Source: an uncultured Clostridia bacterium (lineage in GTDB: Bacteria; Bacillota; Clostridia; Oscillospirales; Ruminococcaceae). From it: a DNA stretch of 64,000 nucleotides. A program made the translations under genes and the position numbers. Location of the stretch: the NCBI GenBank assembly GCA_944385905.1, contig CALWZA010000001.1:1-64000 (forward strand). Direction: 5' to 3'. A model generated the notes under the pieces. The model made no database searches and was not told the origin of the DNA. It was given only the letters and a program-made list of their open reading frames with translations. This document shows, piece by piece, positions 34,209 through 42,526 of this stretch. How positions within the stretch are numbered: the first letter of the stretch is position 1; every line of letters begins with the position of its first letter.

Positions 34209-34242
34209 TAATATTTTGTAATTAAAAACCAATGACAGAAGA

Positions 34243-35769
34243 TCAAAGTAACGGTGAAAAAATTTTGAGAAGCATTTGACCGAATCTGTAAAACGGGTTT
34301 TTGTTCCTTGAATTGACAAAATCCATTTGCATAGACTCAAGAAGAGTTTTGGAAAAATCGTTTTCGACAGCAGCAACACACGAGGACTTGTACATCATTA
34401 CCCCGTTTTCGAAATGTAAATAGAAGCTTCTGAAGTCAAAATTAGCAGTTCCCACAATTGCGATTTCGTCGTCAGCGACAATCATTTTCGCATGAATAAA
34501 GCCGGGCAGATACTCATAAATTTTCACTCCGGCACGGAGAAGAGGTTTATAGTTAGCTCTTGTAAGCGCAAAAACAATTTTTTTGTCGGGAATATGCGGA
34601 GTAATGATTTTTACATCGACGCCGCTTTCGGCAGCCAGCGTCAGCGCAGTAATCATTTCGTTGTCAAGGATAAGATACGGAGTAGTAATATGAACATATC
34701 TTTTGGCATTGTTAATAATGCCCATATATCCCAGCTTTCCTGTAAGTTTTCCGTCAGCAGGTCCGTCGGAGAATGGCTGTACATATCCGTCGCTCGGAAA
34801 TTTTTTTGTCGAAACATAATTAATGTATTCATTGAAGTGTTCGTTGTTTGAAAAGTGCCAAAGCTGAAGAAAAGTTTCGGTTAGTTTAGCAACCGCTTCT
34901 CCTTTGAGCATAACGGCAGTGTCCTTCCAAACTCCGAATCTTTGAACTTTGTTTATATATTCATCGGCGAGGTTGAGCCCTCCTGTAAAACCAACATGCC
35001 CGTCAATAACTAGAATTTTTCTGTGGTCTCTGTAATTTAAAAATGCGTCGAGAGAGGCGTGAAAGCGATTAAATATAGTAGTTTTTATTCCGTAAGAAGC
35101 AAGCTTTTTGGGATAATCCTTAGGCAATAGCTGAATAGTTCCCAAATCGTCATACATCAGTCTTATTTCAACGCCCTGAGCTGATTTTCGTTTAAGTATA
35201 TTGAGAATAGTACTCCACATTTCCCCGAAATCAATAATAAAATATTCGAGAAAAATAAATTTTTCAGCTTTTTCGAGCTCTTCAATTGCTTTTACATAAA
35301 AATCCTGACCGAAAGCGAAATATTGCGTAAGCGTGTTTTTATAAACCGGAGAGAATGATGCTTGGCTTATATACTTGAATTGTTTAGCGATTGAAGGGTC
35401 CTCAAACCATAACTCGTCCAAAACGTCATTTTGGATAGGCAGGTATTTTGTGACTATTTCATTGTAATTTTTAAGTCTCCTGTTAATGCGGTAATTAACT
35501 TGGCTTCTGGAAAAAATAAGGTAGAGAGGGGCACCGAATAGAGGAAAAATCAGCATAGGGATAATCCATGCGATTTTAAATGACGGATTTGAGTCGTCGT
35601 TTGCGATAGTAATAACGAGGATAGCGGAAGCGACAATAGTTCCGATGTAGTAATACTGGATTTGATTGCTTAAATAGTAAAAGACCAAAAAGAGGATAAG
35701 AAACTGAATAAGTAGAAAAATACAAGTAATAAATAGTCTTCCTGTCAAAAATTTTATAAGCTTTTTCAA
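34243..35769 (-). CDS. cls: Cardiolipin synthase
   Basis: 508 residues from a TTG start preceded by AAGGGGAT. Two N-terminal membrane helices (about 10-60) precede two phospholipase-D HKD motifs: HRKILVIDGHVGFTGG and HAKMIVADDEIAIVGTANFD. It joins two phosphatidylglycerol molecules into cardiolipin at the membrane. It lies 17 bp after a GT4 glycosyltransferase gene, so the pair may act on membrane lipids together. Confidence 0.95.
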   Translation of the reverse strand: MKKLIKFLTGRLFITCIFLLIQFLILFLVFYYLSNQIQYYYIGTIVASAILVITIANDDSNPSFKIAWIIPMLIFPLFGAPLYLIFSRSQVNYRINRRLKNYNEIVTKYLPIQNDVLDELWFEDPSIAKQFKYISQASFSPVYKNTLTQYFAFGQDFYVKAIEELEKAEKFIFLEYFIIDFGEMWSTILNILKRKSAQGVEIRLMYDDLGTIQLLPKDYPKKLASYGIKTTIFNRFHASLDAFLNYRDHRKILVIDGHVGFTGGLNLADEYINKVQRFGVWKDTAVMLKGEAVAKLTETFLQLWHFSNNEHFNEYINYVSTKKFPSDGYVQPFSDGPADGKLTGKLGYMGIINNAKRYVHITTPYLILDNEMITALTLAAESGVDVKIITPHIPDKKIVFALTRANYKPLLRAGVKIYEYLPGFIHAKMIVADDEIAIVGTANFDFRSFYLHFENGVMMYKSSCVAAVENDFSKTLLESMQMDFVNSRNKNPFYRFGQMLLKIFSPLL

Positions 35770-35786
35770 TATAGTATCCCCTTAAT

Positions 35787-36992
35787 TTAATCGACACGTT
35801 TTTTATTGTGCTTGTTATGCTTAGAGTTATAGGATTTAATAGCGCTTACGTAAACGGAAACTAATTTTTTAGCGGTTTCAATTCGACTGTTTCCGTTGCA
35901 GCTTTCTTTAATAGATTTTTGAAATTTAAGGTAATCATCGTGGCTCATAGAGCGTATTAGGTTGATTTTCCGATACATTTCGTCTGCGTTAAAAAATATG
36001 TATCCGTTGACTCCGTCTTTAACCTGTCCTTCGTTATAAGGGTCGTTAAGAGCAAGAACCGGCAGCCCTGCTGACATTGCCTCAAGCATCGAGATAGAGT
36101 AGGTGTCCGACAGTGAGCAGGTGATATACATTTTGCAGCAGCAAAGGTAACTGATAAGTTCTTCATGAGGAATTTTGCCCGTAAAAATTACCTGGCTGTC
36201 AATACCGAGCGCTTTTGAAAGTTCAATAAGCTTTTCTTTCTCAGGACCGTCGCCGAAAACAGCAAGCTTAAGAGAAGTATCGGAAGACGCGGTCAAAGCC
36301 CAGTATTTCAACAGGACGTCAACGCTTTTTTCTTTACCCAATCTTCCGCAAAAGCAGCAAAGTGTATCGGTGTCAGAGATAGAATATTTGCGTTTAAAAT
36401 TCTCAGCAATGTCCGGGTTAATATTTTTTTCATCAAAGTGGGAAAGGTCAACAGGATTCGGAATAACATTTACGGCGGTTTTGATTCCGCAGCTGTCAAA
36501 ATAAGCCTGAACCTTTGGAGACGGGCCGCAGACCGCAGACGCGTGTCTGGCAATCGCTCCGAAGTATGCGTGAGAAGCCTTGCGTATAACCGGAACAAAA
36601 GGCTTATGCGCGACATAGTAAATATAGTCGTCGTACATTGTGTGGAGCGTATAAACATATGGGGTCTTTAAATGCTTTGCGATAAATACTCCTGAAAGCC
36701 CCATCCCGAATTCCGTATGAATATGAATAATATCGGGTTTAAACTGTTTGAGCATTTGACGCCTTTTAAGGCTGACAGGAGACGCTAGACTGTAATTATA
36801 TAATTTTTTAGAGCGAACAGCGGGGCAGTGCAGAATATTGTTTTCAACATAATTTTTCTTGCATGAGGCGTCGGATTTACATATAAGGACAGTGTGACCG
36901 AGAGCCTCAAGACCTTTTTTAAGCGATTCAATATGAGTAACAACCCCGTTAATATCAGGGAGATAAGTTTCGGTAAAAATAGCGATACGCAT
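35787..36992 (-). CDS. GT4-family glycosyltransferase, probably lipid-directed
   Basis: 401 residues. GT-B fold: N-terminal FTETYLPDINGVVTH, acceptor-side HIHTEFGMG and YTLHTMYDDYIYY, and the C-terminal nucleotide-sugar site SDTYSISMLEAMSAGLPV with the E-x7-E pattern. This set matches 1,2-diacylglycerol glucosyltransferases and related enzymes. The operon with cls favours glycolipid synthesis, but a mannosyl- or other sugar transfer cannot be excluded. The tail is Lys/Asn/His-rich. Confidence 0.8.
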   Translation of the reverse strand: MRIAIFTETYLPDINGVVTHIESLKKGLEALGHTVLICKSDASCKKNYVENNILHCPAVRSKKLYNYSLASPVSLKRRQMLKQFKPDIIHIHTEFGMGLSGVFIAKHLKTPYVYTLHTMYDDYIYYVAHKPFVPVIRKASHAYFGAIARHASAVCGPSPKVQAYFDSCGIKTAVNVIPNPVDLSHFDEKNINPDIAENFKRKYSISDTDTLCCFCGRLGKEKSVDVLLKYWALTASSDTSLKLAVFGDGPEKEKLIELSKALGIDSQVIFTGKIPHEELISYLCCCKMYITCSLSDTYSISMLEAMSAGLPVLALNDPYNEGQVKDGVNGYIFFNADEMYRKINLIRSMSHDDYLKFQKSIKESCNGNSRIETAKKLVSVYVSAIKSYNSKHNKHNKKRVD

Positions 36993-37028
36993 TATAACCC
37001 CTCCGATAATTATATTCTATATAAGAAC

Positions 37029-37057
37029 ATTATATCGTATAAAGAGTAGTTTTGCAA
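37029..37057 (-). promoter_or_regulatory. Promoter of glycosyltransferase-cls operon
   Basis: Minus strand TTGCAA (37052-37057), 17 bp, TATAAT (37029-37034). Confidence 0.75.
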
Positions 37058-37138
37058 TAAATAAAGAGAAAATAAATCTTAATAAATAAAGTATAAATAT
37101 ATGACAATATGTAGCAAGAATGCAGCAAAACAAACAAT

Positions 37139-37822
37139 TCAGTCCAACAAATCGAAATAACCGTTGTCCTTCATGGAAACAGCTCCGTTTTTGCCTACAA
37201 CAATATGGTCAAGAAGAGTAATGTCTAAAGGTTCAAGTATTCTGAATAGCTGGCGGGTAGCGGATATATCCGCGTCTGAAGGAAGTTCGGAACCGTTTGG
37301 ATGGTTGTGAGCGATAATAATGAGAGAAGAATTTGATTTAAGTACAAATTCGACTATTCGCCGGGCGTTGACAACAATAGAACTGCTGTTTCCTTTTAAA
37401 ACGGTTTGGCAGGAGATAATATTAAGATTGTCATCAAGACAGCAAACTTTAATAATCTCATCTTTTTCGCCGAGAAAGCTTGTGGAAAAATATTTGCATA
37501 CTATTCTGGCTGTGTTCATCGGTTGAGCTGAATTCATTTGAGACGCATAAACGGTGTAGATATGCGGAATTAGTTTAAGGAGAACAGCGCCGTTTTCCCC
37601 AACGCCTTTTTCAAATTTAAGCTCATCAAACGGAGCGTTTAAAACTGCTGAAACAGAGCCGTACTTTTTAATAAGGGAGTGAGCGTATTCGTTAGTATCA
37701 ACTCTCGGCAAAACATAAAACAGCAGCAATTCAAGAATCTGATGTTCCCGAAGGGATTCAATTCCGTGCTCAATAAATTGCTTTTTAAGTCTTTGTCTGT
37801 GACCGGCGTGCAGGTTTTCCAA
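37139..37822 (-). CDS. radC: RadC family JAB-domain protein
   Basis: 227 residues from a TTG at 37822, giving an N-terminus of MENLHAGHRQR that fits relatives. A TTG at 37843 (234 residues) is possible; there is no ATG. An N-terminal helix-hairpin-helix-like region (25-85) is followed by a JAB/MPN metalloprotease fold with HNHPNGSELPSDAD, the H-x-H...S-x2-D zinc motif. The role is uncertain; the old link to DNA repair is disputed. Confidence 0.88.
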   Translation of the reverse strand: MENLHAGHRQRLKKQFIEHGIESLREHQILELLLFYVLPRVDTNEYAHSLIKKYGSVSAVLNAPFDELKFEKGVGENGAVLLKLIPHIYTVYASQMNSAQPMNTARIVCKYFSTSFLGEKDEIIKVCCLDDNLNIISCQTVLKGNSSSIVVNARRIVEFVLKSNSSLIIIAHNHPNGSELPSDADISATRQLFRILEPLDITLLDHIVVGKNGAVSMKDNGYFDLLD

Positions 37823-37873
37823 AAGTAAGCTCAATCCTTTCAAAGTAAATAAATATCTTTTAAACGTTCATAA

Positions 37874-37902
37874 ATTATACAATAAAATATCATAAAAGTA
37901 AA
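37874..37902 (-). promoter_or_regulatory. Promoter of radC
   Basis: Minus strand TTTACT (37897-37902), 17 bp, TATAAT (37874-37879). Confidence 0.6.
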
Positions 37903-37910
37903 GTGAAAAA

Positions 37911-37956
37911 GGAATAAAACTTTGATATACTAAGGAATAAAACTGTGATATACTGA
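37911..37956 (+). repeat. Tandem 23-bp duplication carrying two -10 hexamers
   Basis: Units 37911-37933 and 37934-37956 differ at two positions. Each contains GATATACT, so TATACT occurs at 37926-37931 and 37949-37954. It lies directly upstream of the RluA-type gene. Confidence 0.85.
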
Positions 37957-37982
37957 TAAAAATTTTTGAAAGGCTGAGCTTA

Positions 37983-38954
37983 ATGAGGGAATTTGTAATA
38001 TCGAAAAACGATTCGGGTCAAAGGGTAGACAAATTTATAGCGAAAGCTTGTCCCGAACTTCCTCATAGCCTGATGTATAAATCAATAAGGAATAAAAATA
38101 TAAAGTTAAACAGGAGACGGTGCGAAATATCTACAAGGCTGAGCGAGGGGGATGTACTGCAAATATATCTTCCAGACGACGTGTTCGGGAAAAGCGGGGA
38201 CGACATATTTTTGTCCGCACCTGCTTCGCTGAATATTGTGTATGAAGATGAAAATATACTTCTTGCCGATAAAAAATGCGGGCTTGTAGTTCATGAGGAC
38301 AACAGCACAACTGTAGATACGCTTATAAACCGAATAAAGCGATATTTATATGACAAGCATGAGTATGATCCGAAAAAAGAGGCGTCGTTTGCGCCTTCTC
38401 TGTGCAACAGGCTTGACCGGAATACATCGGGAATAGTAATATGTGCCAAAAACGCCGAGAGCTTGAGAATACTTAACGAAAAGATAAAAAAGAGGGAGAT
38501 ACACAAAAATTATCTGTGCGCTGTAGTCGGAACTCCGCCAAAGCAGGAGGACACAATAACGGCTTATCTTGAAAAAAACGAGCGTACCAACAAAGTTGTG
38601 ATATCAGATAAAAAAACAGAAAACAATAAAACCATAATAACAAAATACAAGGTGTTAAATTCTCGAAACGGACTGTCATTGCTGGATATCACGCTTATTA
38701 CAGGCAGGACTCATCAAATAAGAGCGCATATGGCATATATCGGCTGTCCTGTTTTGGGCGACGGCAAATACGGCGATAACCGAATTAATAAAAAATACGG
38801 TGTAACGGTTCAGGCTCTGCACTCGTATAAGCTGACTTTTGATTTTACAAGCGAAGCCGGATGCCTTGAGTACTTAAATCACAGAGAGTTTTTAACTAAA
38901 AGCCCGTGGTTTGCCGATAAGTTTTTCAGCGATGAAAATGAGAGCAAAAAATGA
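37983..38954 (+). CDS. RluA-family pseudouridine synthase
   Basis: 323 residues. An N-terminal S4 domain (DSGQRVDKFIAK through LSEGDVLQIYL, about 10-75) precedes the catalytic domain with the active Asp in NRLDRNTSGIV, where Asn replaces the more common His. TGRTHQIRAHM is present too. It isomerises uridine in 23S rRNA or tRNA; the exact site is unknown. The ribosome-binding site is GAAAGG. Confidence 0.92.
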   Translation: MREFVISKNDSGQRVDKFIAKACPELPHSLMYKSIRNKNIKLNRRRCEISTRLSEGDVLQIYLPDDVFGKSGDDIFLSAPASLNIVYEDENILLADKKCGLVVHEDNSTTVDTLINRIKRYLYDKHEYDPKKEASFAPSLCNRLDRNTSGIVICAKNAESLRILNEKIKKREIHKNYLCAVVGTPPKQEDTITAYLEKNERTNKVVISDKKTENNKTIITKYKVLNSRNGLSLLDITLITGRTHQIRAHMAYIGCPVLGDGKYGDNRINKKYGVTVQALHSYKLTFDFTSEAGCLEYLNHREFLTKSPWFADKFFSDENESKK

Positions 38955-38964
38955 TAGAATCCGC

Positions 38965-39924
38965 TCATATGAACAGCTCAAAGAAATGCTTTTTATATAG
39001 TTTGCTGTCAATTGATTTTATCATGACGCAGTTTTGCTCAAAGTGAGGGAGCTCAACCGAGTAGGTTTTACCTATTACATATGGGATAACCTGACCGTAG
39101 GCTTCCTCTTCTTTTGTGCAGCAAAAGCAACAGCAGGATACAGCCTCTGTTACGATGTCGTCATACAGTACCACTCCCATAGCGGCGGCATCGGCAAGGT
39201 CGACAAAATCGCCGTTTCCGCAGTCAAGATTAAATTTATGAAGTGCTTTGGTGCATTCATAAATAAATTTTCCGCAAGTATTTCCGTTTTTCAGCTTTTC
39301 GAGGTCATCTCTGTCAAAAGCCGAGTCTCCGAGACATATGTCAAATCCGATAATTGTCAGCGGCAAACCGAAATCAAGCATTATTTTATATGCTTCAGCG
39401 TCAACGTATACATTAAATTCCGCAACCGGAGTAGCGTTTCCGAAGCCGAATCCGGCAGTTCCCATCGACCAGATTTTTTTTACCTTTTTCATGGTTTCCG
39501 GGTCTGTGAGAATAGCGTTCGCTATGTTTGTGACAGGACCTATCGCAATTATTTCAATATCTCCCGGATATTTTTTTACCGAGTCAAGTATAAAATCGAC
39601 AGCAGGCTTTGTCTGAGCCTTTCCCTTGGGGTTTACAAGGCCCCTGTCTCCGAGCCCGTCTTCGCCGTGAACGCTCACGGCTGTTTTTAAAGGGCGGATT
39701 AAAGGGTGAGAAGCGCCCTCAAATACGGGAATATCAGCGCCGCATACTTCAAGAGTCTGAAGAGCGTTATTTGTGGCCTTGTCAAGCGGAATATTGCCCG
39801 CAACTGTGGTCAAACCGAGAATCTCTGCCTTTTCAGATAAAACAGCCATCATGATAGCCGCGCAGTCGTCGCTTGCGGTGTCGGTGTCAATAATAAATTT
39901 TCTGCGTTCAAAATTTGTAAGCAT
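38965..39924 (-). CDS. Inosine-uridine preferring nucleoside hydrolase
   Basis: 319 residues from the ATG at 39924 (AAAGGCGG upstream). The Ca-binding motif is IDTDTASDDCAAI; TVAGNIPLDKATNNAL, IAIGPVTNIANAI and AEFNVYVDAEAYKI line the ribose pocket; the late Asp in NGDFVDLADAAA is the catalytic-His region. It cuts nucleosides into base and ribose. It ends 10 bp from the convergent RluA-type gene. The start is divergent from a ribokinase gene, so the pair could feed nucleoside ribose into central metabolism. Confidence 0.93.
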   Translation of the reverse strand: MLTNFERRKFIIDTDTASDDCAAIMMAVLSEKAEILGLTTVAGNIPLDKATNNALQTLEVCGADIPVFEGASHPLIRPLKTAVSVHGEDGLGDRGLVNPKGKAQTKPAVDFILDSVKKYPGDIEIIAIGPVTNIANAILTDPETMKKVKKIWSMGTAGFGFGNATPVAEFNVYVDAEAYKIMLDFGLPLTIIGFDICLGDSAFDRDDLEKLKNGNTCGKFIYECTKALHKFNLDCGNGDFVDLADAAAMGVVLYDDIVTEAVSCCCFCCTKEEEAYGQVIPYVIGKTYSVELPHFEQNCVMIKSIDSKLYKKHFFELFI

Positions 39925-40014
39925 ATGCTTTCCGCCTTTCATTATAAGATTGCTGCAATTACAATAATACTATAAATATTATTATAGCACGTCATATATT
40001 GAAAGTAAATCAGG

Positions 40015-40043
40015 TTGTAATTTCTGCGAGGTTGTAGTATAAT
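40015..40043 (+). promoter_or_regulatory. Promoter of rbsK
   Basis: TTGTAA (40015-40020), 17 bp, TATAAT (40038-40043). A divergent TATAAT for the nucleoside hydrolase lies at 39981-39986 on the minus strand. Confidence 0.75.
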
Positions 40044-40084
40044 AAATATTAAAGAAAATTAAATGCCGAAGCGGAGGTGCTGTT

Positions 40085-40999
40085 ATGAACATACTCGTTA
40101 TAGGAAGCCTTAACGCCGATTATGTCGCAAATGTTGACCACAGACCGCAGGGCGGAGAAACAATCACCGCTGAAAGCTTTTGCGTAAACTGCGGAGGAAA
40201 GGGAGCAAATCAGGCATACGCTGCCGCAAGACTCGGAGCTCAGGTTAAAATGCTCGGCATGACGGGAAAAGATGAAGCCGGAGAGCTTTTCAAAAAAAGG
40301 CTTTGCGAGGCGGGCGCGGATGTGTCTTCGATAAAGCAGCTTGAAAATACGCCTACAGGAATGGCAATGATAACAGTTGATAAAACCGGCGAAAACAGTA
40401 TAGTCGTTGTCAGGGGAGCAAACGGCATGGTGGACAGTGATTATGTTGACAGCCGCATAGAAGATATAAAATCCGCCGATATTTTGCTCACACAGCTTGA
40501 AATTCCGCTTGAAACTGTAGTGTATGCCGTAAAAGCCGCGAAAAAGCTTGGCAAAACAATTGTTTTAGACCCTGCGCCTGCAAGAAAAGATATACCTCAC
40601 GAGGTTTTCAGATTTATAGACTATATCAAGCCGAATGAAACGGAGCTTGAAATACTAACAGGAGAAAGGGACTGCGAAAAGGGCGCGAAAAAGCTCATTG
40701 AAATGGGCGTTAAAAATGTAATAGTTTCAAGAGGAGCAAAGGACTGCTATTTTTTGTCGCACAGCGGTGAGAGCTTTTATACCCGGATTCCTAAGGTTAG
40801 TGTGATTGATACTACCGCCGCCGGGGACAGCTTTACAGGGGCGTTCGCGGCGGCAAAGGCTGAGGGGAAAACGGACAGGGAAGCGGTTTTATACGCTGTT
40901 AAGGTTTCAACGGTAGTAGTTACAAAGGCGGGCGCGTTTGACTCAATACCGACACAAAAGGAGGTCGACGATTTCTTTGAAAACTTACAACCAAAATAA
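40085..40999 (+). CDS. rbsK: Ribokinase
   Basis: 304 residues. PfkB fold with GSLNADYVANVDHRPQGGET, NCGGKGANQAYAAARLG (sugar binding), ILLTQLEIP, KPNETE and the catalytic DTTAAGDSFTGA. It makes ribose 5-phosphate from ribose and ATP. GGAGG precedes the ATG. Its 3' end overlaps the next gene by about 23 nt. Confidence 0.94.
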   Translation: MNILVIGSLNADYVANVDHRPQGGETITAESFCVNCGGKGANQAYAAARLGAQVKMLGMTGKDEAGELFKKRLCEAGADVSSIKQLENTPTGMAMITVDKTGENSIVVVRGANGMVDSDYVDSRIEDIKSADILLTQLEIPLETVVYAVKAAKKLGKTIVLDPAPARKDIPHEVFRFIDYIKPNETELEILTGERDCEKGAKKLIEMGVKNVIVSRGAKDCYFLSHSGESFYTRIPKVSVIDTTAAGDSFTGAFAAAKAEGKTDREAVLYAVKVSTVVVTKAGAFDSIPTQKEVDDFFENLQPK

Positions 41000-41867
41000 T
41001 AATTTTCAAATCATAGAGAATCAGCGCTTTGATCAGGAGCGCGCACTTTACGGAAGCGAAAAGCTTAAGGTAATAAACTGCGCGTTTGACGGTCCGGCGG
41101 ACGGCGAGAGCGCGTTTAAAGAGTGCAGGGATATCAGTGTTGATAAATGCTTTTTAAATCTTCGCTATCCGTTTTGGCATAACAGTTATCTTGAAATTAA
41201 AAACAGCGAGATGACTTCTCAGTGCAGGGCGGCGCTTTGGTATACCGACCATGCTGATATAACCGACACAAAGCTTCACGGTATAAAAGCCCTGCGTGAG
41301 TGCCGTGATATAGATATCGACCGGTGCGACATTATTTCCCCCGAATTCGGATGGTCTGTCAATAATCTGAATGTGAAAAACACGACCGCTCAGGGCGAGT
41401 ATTTTGTTATGAGGTGTCAAAATCTTGATTTTAAAAATTTCAGCTTAAACGGAAAGTACTCTTTTCAGTATATTAAAAACGCGAGATTTATAAACTGCGA
41501 TTTCGATACTAAAGACGCCTTCTGGCACTCAGAAAACGTAACCGTCGAAAACAGCACCGTAAAGGGCGAGTACCTTGCTTGGTATTCAGACAGGCTGACG
41601 CTTATTAACTGCAAAATAATCGGCACTCAGCCGTTTTGTTATTGCAGTAATCTCAAGCTTATAAACTGCGAAATGATTGACTGTGACCTTGCTTTTGAAA
41701 AGTCATGCGTCGAGGCGGATATTCATTCGCATATAGTCAGCGTAAAAAATCCTTACAGAGGATACATAAAGGCAGAGTCAATAGGCGAAATAATTATCGA
41801 CGACGAAAAGTCGGTAAAAGAGGCATGTGTAATTGAGACCGAGCGGGAATTGAGCGAAACTCATTAA
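40977..41867 (+). CDS. DUF3737 family protein
   Basis: 296 residues from a TTG at 40977. The AAAGGAGG for it lies inside rbsK. The start YNQNNNFQIIENQRFDQERAL and the repeated short N-C and E-N-S beta-strand units indicate a right-handed beta-helix of the DUF3737 family. LRYPFWH, CRAALWYTD and LHGIKALRECRDI are hallmarks. The function is unknown. No signal peptide, so it is cytoplasmic. Confidence 0.85.
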   Translation: MKTYNQNNNFQIIENQRFDQERALYGSEKLKVINCAFDGPADGESAFKECRDISVDKCFLNLRYPFWHNSYLEIKNSEMTSQCRAALWYTDHADITDTKLHGIKALRECRDIDIDRCDIISPEFGWSVNNLNVKNTTAQGEYFVMRCQNLDFKNFSLNGKYSFQYIKNARFINCDFDTKDAFWHSENVTVENSTVKGEYLAWYSDRLTLINCKIIGTQPFCYCSNLKLINCEMIDCDLAFEKSCVEADIHSHIVSVKNPYRGYIKAESIGEIIIDDEKSVKEACVIETERELSETH

Positions 41868-41889
41868 AGCTTAAAGCGGGAATAATATA

Positions 41890-42402
41890 ATGAACAGCAA
41901 AAATAAGGGAAATATTGTTTTGGTGGGAATGCCGGGAGCCGGAAAAAGCACTCTCGGCGTCCTGCTGGCAAAGACTTTAGGCAAAAATTTTATAGATACC
42001 GACCTCATCATCCAGCACCGTGAAAATCGATTGCTTCAGGATATAATAGACAATGACGGAGTAGATGAGTTTTTAAGAATCGAAGAGGAAGTACTTTGTT
42101 CTTTGAGGCTTGAAAACAGCGTAATTGCGACAGGAGGAAGCGCGGTTTATTCCGATAAGGCAATGAATTATTTAAAAAAAGACGCAAAGGTTGTGTATAT
42201 ATCAGTCGATTTTGACGAGCTTAAAAGAAGGCTCACAAATATAACCACAAGAGGAATAGCTGTAAAAAGAGGGACAACCCTTGAGGATATGTTCAATGAG
42301 AGAAGAGTACTTTATGAGAAGTACTGCGATGTAAAGATTGACTGCACAAAAGAGGACATTGAAAAAAGCGTGGAAAAAATCGCAAATAGTTTAAGTGAAT
42401 AA
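41890..42402 (+). CDS. aroK: Shikimate kinase
   Basis: 170 residues. Walker A is GMPGAGKST, the shikimate-binding Asp pair is in IDTDLII, and GGSAV is the GGG-type site. A RRVLYEKY-type lid end follows. It phosphorylates shikimate in aromatic amino-acid synthesis. It follows DUF3737 by 22 bp. No other aro gene is in view. One substitution from the usual GGG motif (GGS) is minor. Confidence 0.9.
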   Translation: MNSKNKGNIVLVGMPGAGKSTLGVLLAKTLGKNFIDTDLIIQHRENRLLQDIIDNDGVDEFLRIEEEVLCSLRLENSVIATGGSAVYSDKAMNYLKKDAKVVYISVDFDELKRRLTNITTRGIAVKRGTTLEDMFNERRVLYEKYCDVKIDCTKEDIEKSVEKIANSLSE

Positions 42403-42428
42403 CCTGAGGCTAAAATTTAAAATGCTAC

Positions 42429-42457
42429 TTTACATTTACTGAGATTTATTGTATCAT
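42429..42457 (+). promoter_or_regulatory. Promoter of pyrH cluster
   Basis: TTTACA (42429-42434), 17 bp, TATCAT (42452-42457). Confidence 0.7.
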
Positions 42458-42526
42458 ATTTTGTAAGCGGCAGGCATAACTCAAATGTGTCTGCGAAGGA
42501 AGATAGAAGAAAAGGACGGAAAAAGT

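Larger units (their letters stand above)
33372..34215 (+). ncRNA. Candidate large structured non-coding RNA
   Basis: About 0.84 kb from a consensus promoter to a GC-rich hairpin. Stops are frequent in all plus frames and only micro-ORFs occur. The base composition is purine-rich and unlike either AT spacer or coding DNA. Five GTGAG(T/A)CC boxes recur, a 15-nt sequence is repeated exactly, and an 82-nt block is repeated with about 82% identity without gaps. Self-complementary segments include TAAGCGC/GTGCTTA (33793/33814), ATTCAGC/GCTGAAT (33978/34015), AACCTAT/ATAGGTT (34047/34140), TCCTAA/TTAGGA (34094/34111), AGATT/AATCT (33853/33868) and GCGC/GCGC (33575/33583). It could belong to a known large RNA class (OLE, GOLLD, ROOL, HEARO type) or be new; I cannot match it from memory. 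Confidence 0.65.

Noticed and set aside
33300-34240. tRNA genes near the large RNA, as seen for GOLLD-type loci
   Set aside because: No tRNA-like cloverleaf or CCA-ended sequence was recognised here.
39034-39690. 218-codon plus-strand open frame
   Set aside because: Antisense of the nucleoside hydrolase gene, whose motifs are unambiguous.
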